A stretch of 64,000 nt of DNA from an uncultured Clostridia bacterium (lineage in GTDB: Bacteria > Bacillota > Clostridia > Christensenellales > Borkfalkiaceae). The stretch covers positions 248,001 to 312,000 of the forward strand of contig CANQWN010000001.1 in the NCBI GenBank assembly GCA_947627575.1. The letters run 5' to 3'. Both the position numbers and the translations under genes were made by a program. Of this stretch, positions 1 through 7,935 are shown piece after piece (position 1 is the first letter of the stretch; each line of letters starts with the position of its first letter). The notes under the pieces are model-generated. The model saw nothing but the letters and a program-made list of their open reading frames with translations, searched no databases and was not told where the DNA came from.

Positions 1-93
1 ACTTCGGCTTGCTGTAAAATTCTTGAAGGGCTTGACGGCGACGTGGGATTTCTGAAGGAACTTGTGGAAACCGTCAAGACCCGAATTAATTGA
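1..93 (+). CDS. ispA: C-terminal end of probable polyprenyl (farnesyl) diphosphate synthase, partial
   Basis: Thirty codons run open from the window edge to a TGA at 91-93 and end in FLKELVETVKTRIN. The hydrophobic/charged tail (…GFLKELVETVKTRIN) is like the last helix of short-chain polyprenyl synthases. Position supports this: in many Firmicutes ispA lies just upstream of OLE RNA, oapA and dxs, which is the order here. Too little is visible for certainty; xseB would be the other usual neighbour, but its C-termini do not look like this. The start is outside the window. Confidence 0.5.
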   Translation, partial: TSACCKILEGLDGDVGFLKELVETVKTRIN

Positions 94-100
94 TAATCTG

Positions 101-129
101 TTGACAAAAATTTATATAAGTGCTATAAT
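101..129 (+). promoter_or_regulatory. Sigma-A promoter of OLE RNA
   Basis: TTGACA at 101-106, a 17-nt spacer and TATAAT at 124-129, preceded by TG at 121-122 (extended -10). This is a full consensus promoter. Expected transcription start is about 136-137, a few nucleotides before the OLE closing stem. Confidence 0.85.
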
Positions 130-141
130 AATAACAAACTT

Positions 142-696
142 AATATAGTGGTGCAGTATTCTAGTCAATTTCCCTTAATACGAAGACGGGGGTAAAATAC
201 CGTTAAAGGGCATATCGATGAAGTTTCTGGTGTTTGCTTGCTTTGCCAAAAGTGGGTGAATGCTGGGAGTAAAGGTTTGTGGGAGCTTGGTAACGGCATA
301 CCGTAGCCTAACCCATTTACCGTGGAGGCCGGCAAAAGTTATTTTTGTCGGTATAAACCTGCTATCAGGCGAAAGCTTGGTACAGAGTAGCCTGCCTTGA
401 GTGATATCAGCGGATAATAGAACACAACACCGCCCGTTTGGCCAGACGGCGGCTGTCTATTGCTATTTGAAATTGTTTATTGCAAAAGAGGATAAGCTTA
501 TCGGAAGTTGTCAAGGAAAGCTTCTAGACTGTTTTTATATTAGAGATTACGGTGTGGATTAAGTGGCGATTCGGTTGAGCACATTGTGCTTCCGTTTTCT
601 TAAAAGGAAACTGCTTCTTCGGCGACGGGGAGTGAAGACGGGGGAAATCCTACCGAACCTAAACCGCAAAGTTTATTTAATATAAACCACTATATT
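142..696 (+). ncRNA. ole: OLE RNA (ornate, large, extremophilic)
   Basis: About 555 nt without a credible reading frame, rich in short hairpins (for example CGCCCGT/ACGGCG around 431-451). The two ends pair exactly: AATATAGTGGT at 142-152 is the reverse complement of ACCACTATATT at 686-696, closing the whole molecule as a basal stem. A consensus promoter stands just upstream and a terminator hairpin just downstream. The next gene encodes a protein with the OapA features, and the ispA-OLE-oapA-dxs order is the known context of OLE RNA. In characterised species OLE RNA forms a membrane-associated ribonucleoprotein with OapA and aids stress tolerance; that role is inferred here. A covariance-model search was not run, so the family call rests on context, length and the closing stem. 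Confidence 0.85.
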
Positions 697-704
697 GTTT
701 TATT

Positions 705-734
705 TACGCACATCGGATTGTGCGTATTATTTTT
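705..734 (+). terminator. Intrinsic terminator between OLE RNA and oapA
   Basis: TACGCAC (705-711) pairs with GTGCGTA (720-726) around an 8-nt loop and is followed by TTATTTTT. It would end a discrete OLE transcript, with oapA expressed by read-through. The oapA ATG is only 8 nt past the U-tract. Confidence 0.65.
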
Positions 735-742
735 AAAAAATT

Positions 743-1354
743 ATGGAAGAAGACAGTAAAGAAAAAACGGAACCAAAACCGAAAAAGGTTAAACCCAAAC
801 CAAAAAAAGAGAAAAGGAAGGGCGCGCCGGATTGGCTTATATGGGGACTTTCCGTAATGGCTTTGTCCTTTGCGCTGACCGTCCTTTTCAGTTTCGTCAC
901 GGAAATATCCATAACCGAAAAAAGCCCGATTTGGGTATGCGTTATCGTCCTGTTGGTGCTTTTGGTACTTAATATAGGATGCGACGTGCTTGCCAACGCC
1001 ATTATTTCTTGTACGCCGGACGCATTTTATGCCATGGCGTCGAATAAGATAAAGGGGGCAAAGCGTTCTGTTACGTTTTGCCGCAACGCAAGTAAATTAG
1101 GCAGTATTTTTGCCGACGTTATCGGCGATATTTGCGGAATTGTGAGCGGTGCGGCGGGCGCCGCGCTGGCGGTAATTGTTGCCGTAAACGGCGGTTCCAC
1201 AAAGCAAATTATCGCGTCGATAGTAGTCAGCGCCATAATAGGCGCGCTTACTGTGGGCGGTAAAGCGCTTTTTAAACATTTTGCGATAAAATACAGTCAC
1301 GGCATTGTTTTCGGGTTTGCGAGATTTACAACGTTTTTTGTTAAGGAAAAATAA
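743..1354 (+). CDS. oapA: OLE-associated membrane protein OapA
   Basis: A 203-residue integral membrane protein with a Lys/Glu/Pro-rich basic N-terminus (residues 1-28), hydrophobic segments near 32-54, 62-85 and 128-178, and the segment DVIGDICGIVSGAAGAA, matching the conserved DxxGDxxG-type motif I recall for OapA. The upstream MASNKIKGAK stretch is also typical of the family. OapA binds OLE RNA and brings it to the membrane. The gene sits directly after the OLE locus and before dxs. No strong Shine-Dalgarno precedes the ATG, which lies just behind the OLE terminator, so translation may depend on low-level read-through. Family assignment is from remembered motif and context. Confidence 0.85.
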   Translation: MEEDSKEKTEPKPKKVKPKPKKEKRKGAPDWLIWGLSVMALSFALTVLFSFVTEISITEKSPIWVCVIVLLVLLVLNIGCDVLANAIISCTPDAFYAMASNKIKGAKRSVTFCRNASKLGSIFADVIGDICGIVSGAAGAALAVIVAVNGGSTKQIIASIVVSAIIGALTVGGKALFKHFAIKYSHGIVFGFARFTTFFVKEK

Positions 1355-1358
1355 TGCG

Positions 1359-3086
1359 ATGGATTATGCCGATATAAAGAAAGTTCCGCCTGAACAGCTG
1401 AACGGGTTGTGCGACGGTCTGCGTGAAAAAATCATATCTACCGTAATGAAGAACGGCGGACATCTTTCTTCCAACCTCGGCGTGGTGGAATTGACTGTAG
1501 CGTTACATAAAGTATTCGATTTTCCCAAAGATAAGGTCATATTTGACGTTGGGCATCAGTGCTATGCGCACAAATTGCTTAGCGGCAGATATGACCGTTT
1601 TGACACTTTAAGGCAAAAAGGCGGCGTTTCCGGCTTCCCCAAACGGGAGGAAAGCGAGTACGATTGTTATAATACGGGGCATGCGGGCACTGCAATTTCC
1701 GCCGCTTTGGGTATTGCGAAGGCAAGGGATCTCAAAGGCGAAGATTTTAACGTTATTGCTGTCGTTGGCGACGGATCTTTCAACAACGGACTTATTTACG
1801 AAGCGTTTAACAGCTTACGGCTGCTGGATACGCATATTCTCGTCATTTTAAACGATAACGGTATGTCAATCGCCCCTACGGTTGGAAGCATGCACGATTA
1901 TCTTGAAATTTTATCGCACGAGACATATGAGAACGATAAAAAAGAGAGACATGCGAAAATTTTTGAAAGATTCGGGTTTAAATACGACGGGGTATACGAC
2001 GCCAACGACCTCGGATTGATGATCGATAAACTTACGGAAGTTAAGAAGCGCCTTAAAACGGAATCTGTAATTTTACACGTTTTGTCAAAGAAGGGCAAAG
2101 GATATTCGTTCTGCGAAGAAAACCCCGAAGCCACGCACGGCATCAGTATACCTGCTTCCAAAAGCGTTAAGGGCGAATATTCCGAAACTTTGGGGAAAAC
2201 GCTTTGCAGGCTTGCCGAAAAGGACGATAGAATAGTCGCCGTTACGGCGGCTATGACGTCTTCGTTGGGATTGGGGGAATTTTTTGAAAAATATCCGTCC
2301 CGTTCCGTCGATGTAGGTATTTGCGAGGAACACGCGGCGATTTTGTGCGCGGCAATGGCTACCGAAGGCTTTAAGCCGTATTATGCCATCTATTCAACTT
2401 TTTTGCAGCGTTCGTTCGACGAAGTGATGATTGACGTTTGCAGCCAGAAACTTCCCGTTACATTTTGTATCGACAGGGCGGGCATTTCGGGTGCGGACGG
2501 CGAAACGCATCAGGGCGTTTTTGATTTGTCGTTTTTGAATCTCATCCCGGAATTGACTATACTTGTGCCGAAAGACATAGAAGAATTTGAAAAGGCGCTT
2601 GAATTCAGCGCGGGATTCGGCGGTCCGCTTGCAATACGTTATCCGAGAGAGGGAAAACTGATTTTCGATAAACACAGCGATATCGAATACGGGAAGTGGG
2701 AAACGCTTTCCGAAGGAGACGGAAAATATGTGATTCTCGCTTGCGGCGAGCGCGCGCTTACGCGTGCCTTTGCCGTCAGGGAAAAACTTTTAAACCGTTC
2801 GATAGACGTAAAAATAGTAAACGCAAGGTTTGTAAAGCCGCTTGATTTTGATATGCTTAACAGCCTTAAAGAAAAAAATATAATAACTATCGAGGACAAC
2901 GTGCTTACGGGCGGGTTCGGTTCGGCGGTTTCGTGCGCAATGTCAGAAAGCGATAAAAAGATTAAAAATTTTGCCTATAAAGACGAATTTATTCCGCAGG
3001 GCACCGTTGAAGAGCTTATGTCGCTTTACGGCGTAGATTGTTCAGAAATTTATTACTACATATTGGATAATGAGAATAGACGTTGA
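1359..3086 (+). CDS. dxs: 1-deoxy-D-xylulose-5-phosphate synthase
   Basis: Condenses pyruvate and glyceraldehyde 3-phosphate to DXP, the first step of the MEP isoprenoid pathway; thiamine diphosphate enzyme. Visible: GHQCYAHKLLSGR, the ThDP motif GDGSFNNGLIYEAFN with downstream LNDNGMSI, and DRAGISGADGETHQGVFD in the pyrimidine-binding half. The frame is open from 1305, inside oapA, but ATG 1359 has AAGGAAAA about 9 nt upstream and gives the usual N-terminus, so 575 residues are called. That is shorter than the roughly 620 of E. coli but common for gut Clostridia. It follows oapA by 4 nt and overlaps tlyA. The probable ispA upstream and IspH-S1 at 28.6 kb belong to the same pathway. Confidence 0.95.
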   Translation: MDYADIKKVPPEQLNGLCDGLREKIISTVMKNGGHLSSNLGVVELTVALHKVFDFPKDKVIFDVGHQCYAHKLLSGRYDRFDTLRQKGGVSGFPKREESEYDCYNTGHAGTAISAALGIAKARDLKGEDFNVIAVVGDGSFNNGLIYEAFNSLRLLDTHILVILNDNGMSIAPTVGSMHDYLEILSHETYENDKKERHAKIFERFGFKYDGVYDANDLGLMIDKLTEVKKRLKTESVILHVLSKKGKGYSFCEENPEATHGISIPASKSVKGEYSETLGKTLCRLAEKDDRIVAVTAAMTSSLGLGEFFEKYPSRSVDVGICEEHAAILCAAMATEGFKPYYAIYSTFLQRSFDEVMIDVCSQKLPVTFCIDRAGISGADGETHQGVFDLSFLNLIPELTILVPKDIEEFEKALEFSAGFGGPLAIRYPREGKLIFDKHSDIEYGKWETLSEGDGKYVILACGERALTRAFAVREKLLNRSIDVKIVNARFVKPLDFDMLNSLKEKNIITIEDNVLTGGFGSAVSCAMSESDKKIKNFAYKDEFIPQGTVEELMSLYGVDCSEIYYYILDNENRR

Positions 3087-3828
3087 ATTGGTTCCCCGCT
3101 TCGGTTCGAGAAATAAGGCGGCGAAAGCCATCGAGGATGGAAGGGTGCTTGTAAACGGCAGACAAGTTTCGCCGGATTATCGCTTGAAAGAGGGGGATAA
3201 ATTACAAATTGTTCCCGCCGAAGAAAATTATGTTTCAATCGGCGGATTTAAATTAAGCAAAGCGATAAAAGATTTTTCGTTTGACGCAAAAGATAAAATT
3301 TTTGCAGACATAGGCGCAAGCACGGGCGGGTTTACCGATTGCCTTTTAAAAAACGGCGCAAAAAAGGTTTACTGCATAGATGTGGGCGAAAGCCAGCTTG
3401 ATAAGTGTTTGTCGGATAAAAATATAGTTGTTATCGATAACTTCAACGCCCGCAATCTTACGCCCGAAATTTTTGACGAAAGGCTTGACGGCGCGGTTAT
3501 AGACGTAAGTTTTATTTCATTGACATACGTATTAAAAGGCGTAGCGGATTGCCTTGAAAACGGCGCCGAAGTTATCGCACTTATCAAACCGCAGTTTGAA
3601 TGTGAAAATCGAACATATGTAAAAAACGGCATTGTAAAAGACAGTAAAATACGCAAGAAAATCATTGAAAAAATTTACAATTTTGCCATTGAGTGTAAAC
3701 TTATTCCGATTAATTTGACAACTGCGCCGATAGTTAAAGGCAAGAATACGGAATACCTTATTTTATTGAAAAAAGGCGAATATCAACCTGAAAAATGTGA
3801 AAATATGTTAAAGTCCGTGAAATTATAA
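3070..3828 (+). CDS. tlyA: TlyA-family rRNA (cytidine-2'-O)-methyltransferase
   Basis: 252 residues: an S4 RNA-binding domain (about 1-60, with SRNKAAKAIEDGRVLVNG) followed by an FtsJ-like SAM methyltransferase domain (GASTGGFTDCLL is the SAM-binding loop; DVSFISLTYVL and IKPQFE follow). TlyA proteins 2'-O-methylate cytidines of 16S/23S rRNA; some homologues are called hemolysin A. The ATG lies 17 nt inside the end of dxs, so the two are probably translationally coupled. The dxs-tlyA-nadK-argR-recN-spoIVB order is the standard Firmicutes arrangement. Confidence 0.93.
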   Translation: MRIDVELVPRFGSRNKAAKAIEDGRVLVNGRQVSPDYRLKEGDKLQIVPAEENYVSIGGFKLSKAIKDFSFDAKDKIFADIGASTGGFTDCLLKNGAKKVYCIDVGESQLDKCLSDKNIVVIDNFNARNLTPEIFDERLDGAVIDVSFISLTYVLKGVADCLENGAEVIALIKPQFECENRTYVKNGIVKDSKIRKKIIEKIYNFAIECKLIPINLTTAPIVKGKNTEYLILLKKGEYQPEKCENMLKSVKL

Positions 3829-3846
3829 TTTTTGCGGGCTTTTTAT
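3810..3846 (+). terminator. Probable weak terminator at the end of tlyA
   Basis: AAAGTCCG (3810-3817) can pair with CGGGCTTT (3835-3842, one G-T pair) across a long AT-rich loop, followed by TTATT. It overlaps the tlyA stop. A new promoter begins immediately downstream. Confidence 0.45.
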
Positions 3847-3874
3847 TGTATATTTGCATAAAAAGTTGTATAAT
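3846..3874 (+). promoter_or_regulatory. Sigma-A-type promoter of nadK, abutting the start codon
   Basis: TTGTAT at 3846-3851, a 17-nt spacer, TATAAT at 3869-3874. The nadK ATG is at 3883, so the predicted start of transcription (about 3881) leaves almost no leader and no room for a Shine-Dalgarno. Confidence 0.7.
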
Positions 3875-3882
3875 AATACACG

Positions 3883-4695
3883 ATGAATGTCGGTGTTTTT
3901 TTTAACAGCGCTTACGCTGATAAAAACGAAAGGTATTTCGGGCAAGTCCGCGCGCAACTTTGCAAAAGCAAGTTTAATTACAAAACGGTTGAAAAGTTTT
4001 CCGATCTTGACGGGCTTGACATCCTGTTTGTGTTCGGCGGCGACGGCACTATACTGATGATGGCTTCTGAATGTGCCAAAAGAAATATCAAAATTATAGG
4101 CGTAAATTACGGGCGCGTGGGATTTTTGGCTGAATTCGAGCCGGAAATGCTTGAAAAAGCATTGGAACTTGTGTGCAGCGGAAATTACAGCACTCGTAAG
4201 CGCAGTATGCTTGAAGTTGAATTTGACGGAAAGGTATTTACGGCGCTGAACGACGCGGTTATTCAAAGATGTACAAGCGGTTTAAATTACAGCAATACCG
4301 TTGATTTGCGCGCAACCATAGACGGTTCGCTTGTAGATAATTTCTCTGCGGACGGGCTGATAGTAAGTACGCCGACGGGTTCTACGGCATATTCGCTGTC
4401 CGCGGGCGGTTCGATACTTACGCCTGATTTAAACGCTTTTATAATGACGCCGATATGCGCACATTCGTTACATTCGCGCCCGGTTGTTTTCAGCGATAAT
4501 TCGTTGCTTGAAATATTATCGACCGACAAAAGAACTCCGCTTAACCTTATAGTTGACGGTAAAATAGTCGCTTCCGTAGGTTTGGGGGGAAAAATTACGA
4601 TTAGGAAGTCAAAGTTCTGTCTGGAATTTATAACCCGCGACGACAATGACTTTTTTAATAAATTATTTATAAAACTCAGTATATGGAGTAAATGA
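3883..4695 (+). CDS. nadK: NAD kinase
   Basis: Phosphorylates NAD to NADP using ATP or polyphosphate. The 270-residue protein has the family signatures FVFGGDGTILMMA (GGDGT), VNYGRVGFLAE, ALNDAVI and ADGLIVSTPTGSTAYSLSAGG. The start at 3883 is the first Met in frame and gives a normal N-terminus (MNVGVFFN). The stop overlaps the argR start (ATGA at 4692-4695). The mRNA is predicted to be leaderless (see the promoter at 3846). Confidence 0.94.
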   Translation: MNVGVFFNSAYADKNERYFGQVRAQLCKSKFNYKTVEKFSDLDGLDILFVFGGDGTILMMASECAKRNIKIIGVNYGRVGFLAEFEPEMLEKALELVCSGNYSTRKRSMLEVEFDGKVFTALNDAVIQRCTSGLNYSNTVDLRATIDGSLVDNFSADGLIVSTPTGSTAYSLSAGGSILTPDLNAFIMTPICAHSLHSRPVVFSDNSLLEILSTDKRTPLNLIVDGKIVASVGLGGKITIRKSKFCLEFITRDDNDFFNKLFIKLSIWSK

Positions 4696-5147
4696 TGCAC
4701 AGAAACGCAAGACAACAGAAAATACTTGAAATTATAGCCACCAAAGAAATCGATACGCAGGAAGAGCTTTGTTCGGAATTGAATAAGCTGAACTTCAACG
4801 TTACCCAAGCAACGATATCGCGCGACATTAAAGATTTAAAACTTTACAAAGTTTCGGGTACGCATAAAAAGTACAAATATGCCTGCCTAGACAATGACGA
4901 CGACGCAGTTTCGGGAAGAATGAAAAATCTTTTCCGCGAGTGCGTTCAAACGGTCCATTACGCAAACAACATAATTGTTATCAAAACTATGCGCGGTAAC
5001 GGCGCAACGGCGGGAACGTTTGTGGATTCGTTGCAGATTAAGGAAATTATCGGCAGCGTTGCCGGCGACGATACTTTGCTTATCGTAGTTGACAGCAATG
5101 ACAACACGCCGCGCATTGCAGACAGATTGAGAGAGTACATAGTTTAA
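4692..5147 (+). CDS. argR: Arginine repressor ArgR/AhrC
   Basis: 151 residues. The N-terminal winged helix (about 1-70) carries TQEELCSELNKLNFNVTQAT and ISRDIKDL, the ArgR DNA-recognition region. The C-terminal oligomerisation/arginine-binding domain has GNGATAGTFVDSL and GSVAGDDTLLIVV, including the Asp pair that binds L-arginine. It controls arginine biosynthesis and catabolism. No arginine genes are in the window, although carB, whose product supplies carbamoyl phosphate for arginine, lies at the far end. ATG 4692 has GGAG upstream and overlaps the nadK stop. Confidence 0.93.
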   Translation: MMHRNARQQKILEIIATKEIDTQEELCSELNKLNFNVTQATISRDIKDLKLYKVSGTHKKYKYACLDNDDDAVSGRMKNLFRECVQTVHYANNIIVIKTMRGNGATAGTFVDSLQIKEIIGSVAGDDTLLIVVDSNDNTPRIADRLREYIV

Positions 5148-6827
5148 ATGTTGGAAAGACTTTACGTTAAAAACGTTGCGCTGATTATGGAAGCGGACAT
5201 AGTTTTTAACGCTAAATTAAACGTATTGTCAGGTGAAACGGGGTCGGGTAAATCGGTAATTCTCGACTCCATTAACTTTGTTTTGGGAAGCAAAGCCGAC
5301 AGAACGATGATACGTTACGGCGAAAGCGAAGCAGTTGTCAAAGCCGAATTTTCCGTGCCGGAGAAATCCGAAGCGGCAGACGTTTTGCGCGACTTCGATA
5401 TTGAATGCGACGGTAAGATAATAATAAGCCGCAAATTAAGTGCAGACGGTAAAAGTTCGGTTAAAATAAACGGGAACGGCGTTACGGCTTCTATGCTTAA
5501 AGCCGTAACTTCTCATCTCGTTGACGTTCACGGGCAAAGCGAGCATTTCTTTTTGTTAAACGAAGATAATCAGCTTAAAGTAATAGACGGTTTGCTGGGG
5601 AGCAATGGCGAGGCAATCAAAGCGCAACTCGGCGAAAAAATCAAACAAAAGCGTTCGATAAAATCCCAAATTGCCATGTTGGGCGGCGATGTTGCCGAAA
5701 GGGAAAGAAAGCTGGATTTGCTTTCTTATCAGATCAACGAGATTGAGAGCGCCGGCGTTCAACCCGGCGAATACGATAAATTAAAGGAAAGACAGCTTGT
5801 ACTTGTAAACGCAGAAAAAATAATTTCCGCGTTGGAAGGGGTTAAATCCGCGTTGAACGGCGACGGCGGAGCCGGCGACAGTTTGTCCGTTGCAGTAAGG
5901 TTATTGAACGGTATAGCGATTTACGGTGAAAAATATTCCGACCTTGCCGCAAAATTGGAAGAGATAGCAGAAGAGGCGCAAGACGTTTGCGAATGTGTTT
6001 CCGACGCGGAGGACGGCTTATCGTTTGACAACAACGAGGCGGAAATAATAGACGAGAGATTGACGCTTTTGCGTTCGCTGATGAAAAAATACGGCGGGGA
6101 CGAAAGCGAAATTCTTAAATTTGCGGAAAAAGCGCATGAAGATTACGATATTCTTTCGGACGCCGCGGCAACAGTTGAAAAACTTGAAAAAGAACTTAAC
6201 CGCTGTGATGACGAAATTTATGCTTTATGCATAAAACTTACGGATTTAAGAAAATCGGCGGCGGAAAAATTTTGCAAAGCGGTGGTAGAGCAACTTAAAT
6301 CATTAAACATACCCGACGCACGGTTTGAAGTTGATTTTAAAGATTATGACAGGCAAACTGCCGACTTATCCGACGCTTGCGGCAGCGACAAATTGAGTTT
6401 TGCATTTTCCGCAAACAAGGGTGAACCGCTTAAACCGTTGAATAAAGTTATCAGCGGTGGCGAAATGAGCAGGTTTATGCTTGCTTTAAAGACGCAACTA
6501 AAAGACATAAACGGCATCTCAACCTATATTTTTGACGAAATAGACGCGGGAATAAGCGGATACACCGCCGTTACGGTAGCGGAAAAGTTTAAAGATATTG
6601 CGCGCAACACGCAAATAATCGCCGTTTCGCACCTTGCGCAGGTATGCGCGGCAAGCGATTACCAATTTCTTATTTATAAAACGCAATCCGGAGGTAAAAC
6701 CTTTACGCAGGTAAAGAGATTGACCGACGACGAAAAAACCGATGAAATAGTAAGGCTTACGGGCAACGTTGATACCGCAGAGGCAAGGGAACATGCCCGC
6801 CAGCTTATCAAAAAATTTAAAAATTAA
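5148..6827 (+). CDS. recN: DNA repair protein RecN
   Basis: 559-residue SMC-like ATPase of double-strand-break repair. Walker A is GETGSGKSVILDSI near residue 35, the ABC signature is VISGGEMSRFMLALK, and Walker B is TYIFDEIDAGISG followed by QIIAVSHLAQVCAAS. The middle is a predicted coiled coil (Glu/Lys/Leu-rich, about 160-370). The start codon directly follows the argR stop, which argues for co-transcription. Its neighbours are the usual ones. Confidence 0.95.
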   Translation: MLERLYVKNVALIMEADIVFNAKLNVLSGETGSGKSVILDSINFVLGSKADRTMIRYGESEAVVKAEFSVPEKSEAADVLRDFDIECDGKIIISRKLSADGKSSVKINGNGVTASMLKAVTSHLVDVHGQSEHFFLLNEDNQLKVIDGLLGSNGEAIKAQLGEKIKQKRSIKSQIAMLGGDVAERERKLDLLSYQINEIESAGVQPGEYDKLKERQLVLVNAEKIISALEGVKSALNGDGGAGDSLSVAVRLLNGIAIYGEKYSDLAAKLEEIAEEAQDVCECVSDAEDGLSFDNNEAEIIDERLTLLRSLMKKYGGDESEILKFAEKAHEDYDILSDAAATVEKLEKELNRCDDEIYALCIKLTDLRKSAAEKFCKAVVEQLKSLNIPDARFEVDFKDYDRQTADLSDACGSDKLSFAFSANKGEPLKPLNKVISGGEMSRFMLALKTQLKDINGISTYIFDEIDAGISGYTAVTVAEKFKDIARNTQIIAVSHLAQVCAASDYQFLIYKTQSGGKTFTQVKRLTDDEKTDEIVRLTGNVDTAEAREHARQLIKKFKN

Positions 6828-6834
6828 TTAACAC

Positions 6835-6857
6835 GGTGGCGTTTGCCACCTTTTTTA
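6835..6857 (+). terminator. Intrinsic terminator after recN
   Basis: GGTGGC (6835-6840), GTTT loop, GCCACC (6845-6850), then TTTTTT. This closes the nadK-argR-recN unit before spoIVB. Confidence 0.85.
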
Positions 6858-6858
6858 T

Positions 6859-6888
6859 TGTATATTGCACCGTAGACTGCACACAATA
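6859..6888 (+). promoter_or_regulatory. Sigma-G-like promoter of spoIVB, abutting the start codon
   Basis: TGTATA (6859-6864), 17-nt spacer, CACAATA (6882-6888). This resembles the forespore sigma-G pattern TGAATA-17-CATACTA. The ATG follows 5 nt after the -10. spoIVB is sigma-G dependent in B. subtilis, which fits. No Shine-Dalgarno is present. Confidence 0.5.
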
Positions 6889-6893
6889 CTTGT

Positions 6894-7910
6894 ATGCGTT
6901 TTAAGAAAAATCTGCTTAAACTTATTTCGGTATTCTGCGTTTTACTGTGCGCATTTTGTTTTTCGCCTGTTTATGCCGCCGCGGAAGAATATAAATATGT
7001 ATATCTGGGCGGCTTCCCCGCAGGCTTTTTACTGAACACAACAAGCGTAGAAGTTATCGGGATATGTGATGTGATGACAGCCGATGGCGTAAAAAGCCCC
7101 GCACGGGAAAGCGGAATTGCCACAGGCGATGTTATAGATAAAATTTCGGGGATAGACGTAAAATCAATTTCCGATATAAGCAAAATAGTAACTTCAAGCG
7201 AAAAAGAGTACGAGATTGATATTTTGCGCGGAAACGACTTGCTGTCGCTTAAAATAAAACCCGCAAAGGATATGGCAAGCGGAAGCGTAAGATTGGGTGT
7301 TTTGGTTAAGGACAGCGTAAACGGAATAGGCACCGTTACTTATATAGATAAGGTAAAAGGAAAATTTGCCACATTGGGACATCCTGTAACCGATTTAAAT
7401 GGTAATATGATGGAAATCAGCGGCGGTAAAGTTTTCGGCTGTATGGTTTACGAGGTTAAAAAGGGCGTAAAGGGCAATCCCGGCGAATTGCACGGGGTAT
7501 TTGAAAACGGTACGATTATAGGCGACAGTTGTTACAATTGCCCCTGCGGGATATACGGGAATCTTAATGAAGATTTCAGTACGGAAAAACTAACCCGCAT
7601 AGAGAAGGGCAAGGCAGACGACGTAAAAATAGGGAAGGCGTGCATTTATTCCACAATATACGGAAACACGCCGGAAAAATACGAAATATCAATAGTTAAA
7701 GTTGATAAAACAAACAAGGACAATAGAAATTACGTAATAAAAATAGACGACGACAGGCTGCTTGATAAATCGGGCGGAATAGTTCAGGGAATGAGCGGTA
7801 GTCCCATTGTACAAAACGGGAAATTGATAGGGGCGGTAACCCACGTGTTCGTAAACGATCCTACGAGGGGATACGGGATAAGCCTCGATAAAATGCTGGG
7901 TTCATATTAG
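6894..7910 (+). CDS. spoIVB: SpoIVB sporulation serine peptidase (family S55)
   Basis: 338 residues: signal/anchor segment about 7-29, a PDZ-like domain (about 45-125, GIATGDVIDKISGIDV), then the S55 peptidase domain with the catalytic His in LGHPVTD (His163) and the catalytic Ser in GIVQGMSGSP near 300. SpoIVB is secreted from the forespore and cleaves SpoIVFA, releasing SpoIVFB so that pro-sigma-K is processed. Unlike in most endospore formers, spo0A does not follow; a SpoIIM-like gene and dacF do. A sigma-G-like promoter lies directly upstream. Confidence 0.93.
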   Translation: MRFKKNLLKLISVFCVLLCAFCFSPVYAAAEEYKYVYLGGFPAGFLLNTTSVEVIGICDVMTADGVKSPARESGIATGDVIDKISGIDVKSISDISKIVTSSEKEYEIDILRGNDLLSLKIKPAKDMASGSVRLGVLVKDSVNGIGTVTYIDKVKGKFATLGHPVTDLNGNMMEISGGKVFGCMVYEVKKGVKGNPGELHGVFENGTIIGDSCYNCPCGIYGNLNEDFSTEKLTRIEKGKADDVKIGKACIYSTIYGNTPEKYEISIVKVDKTNKDNRNYVIKIDDDRLLDKSGGIVQGMSGSPIVQNGKLIGAVTHVFVNDPTRGYGISLDKMLGSY

Positions 7911-7930
7911 CAAAAAATTCCTCATATAAT
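7904..7930 (+). promoter_or_regulatory. Sigma-E-like promoter abutting the SpoIIM-like gene
   Basis: ATATT (7904-7908), 14-nt spacer, CATATAAT (7923-7930). This is 7 of 8 to the sigma-E -10 CATACAAT, with the expected -35 and spacing. It overlaps the spoIVB stop. The ATG at 7936 is 5 nt downstream. Confidence 0.6.
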
Positions 7931-7935
7931 TGTAT

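Noticed and set aside
1305-1358. Extended N-terminus for dxs from an upstream in-frame start
   Set aside because: It would overlap oapA by 50 nt; ATG 1359 has a proper ribosome-binding site and gives the family N-terminus.
3610-3620. CGAACATATGT, most of a canonical LexA box
   Set aside because: Lies inside the tlyA coding region and lacks the second half-site (followed by AAAAA), so taken as chance.
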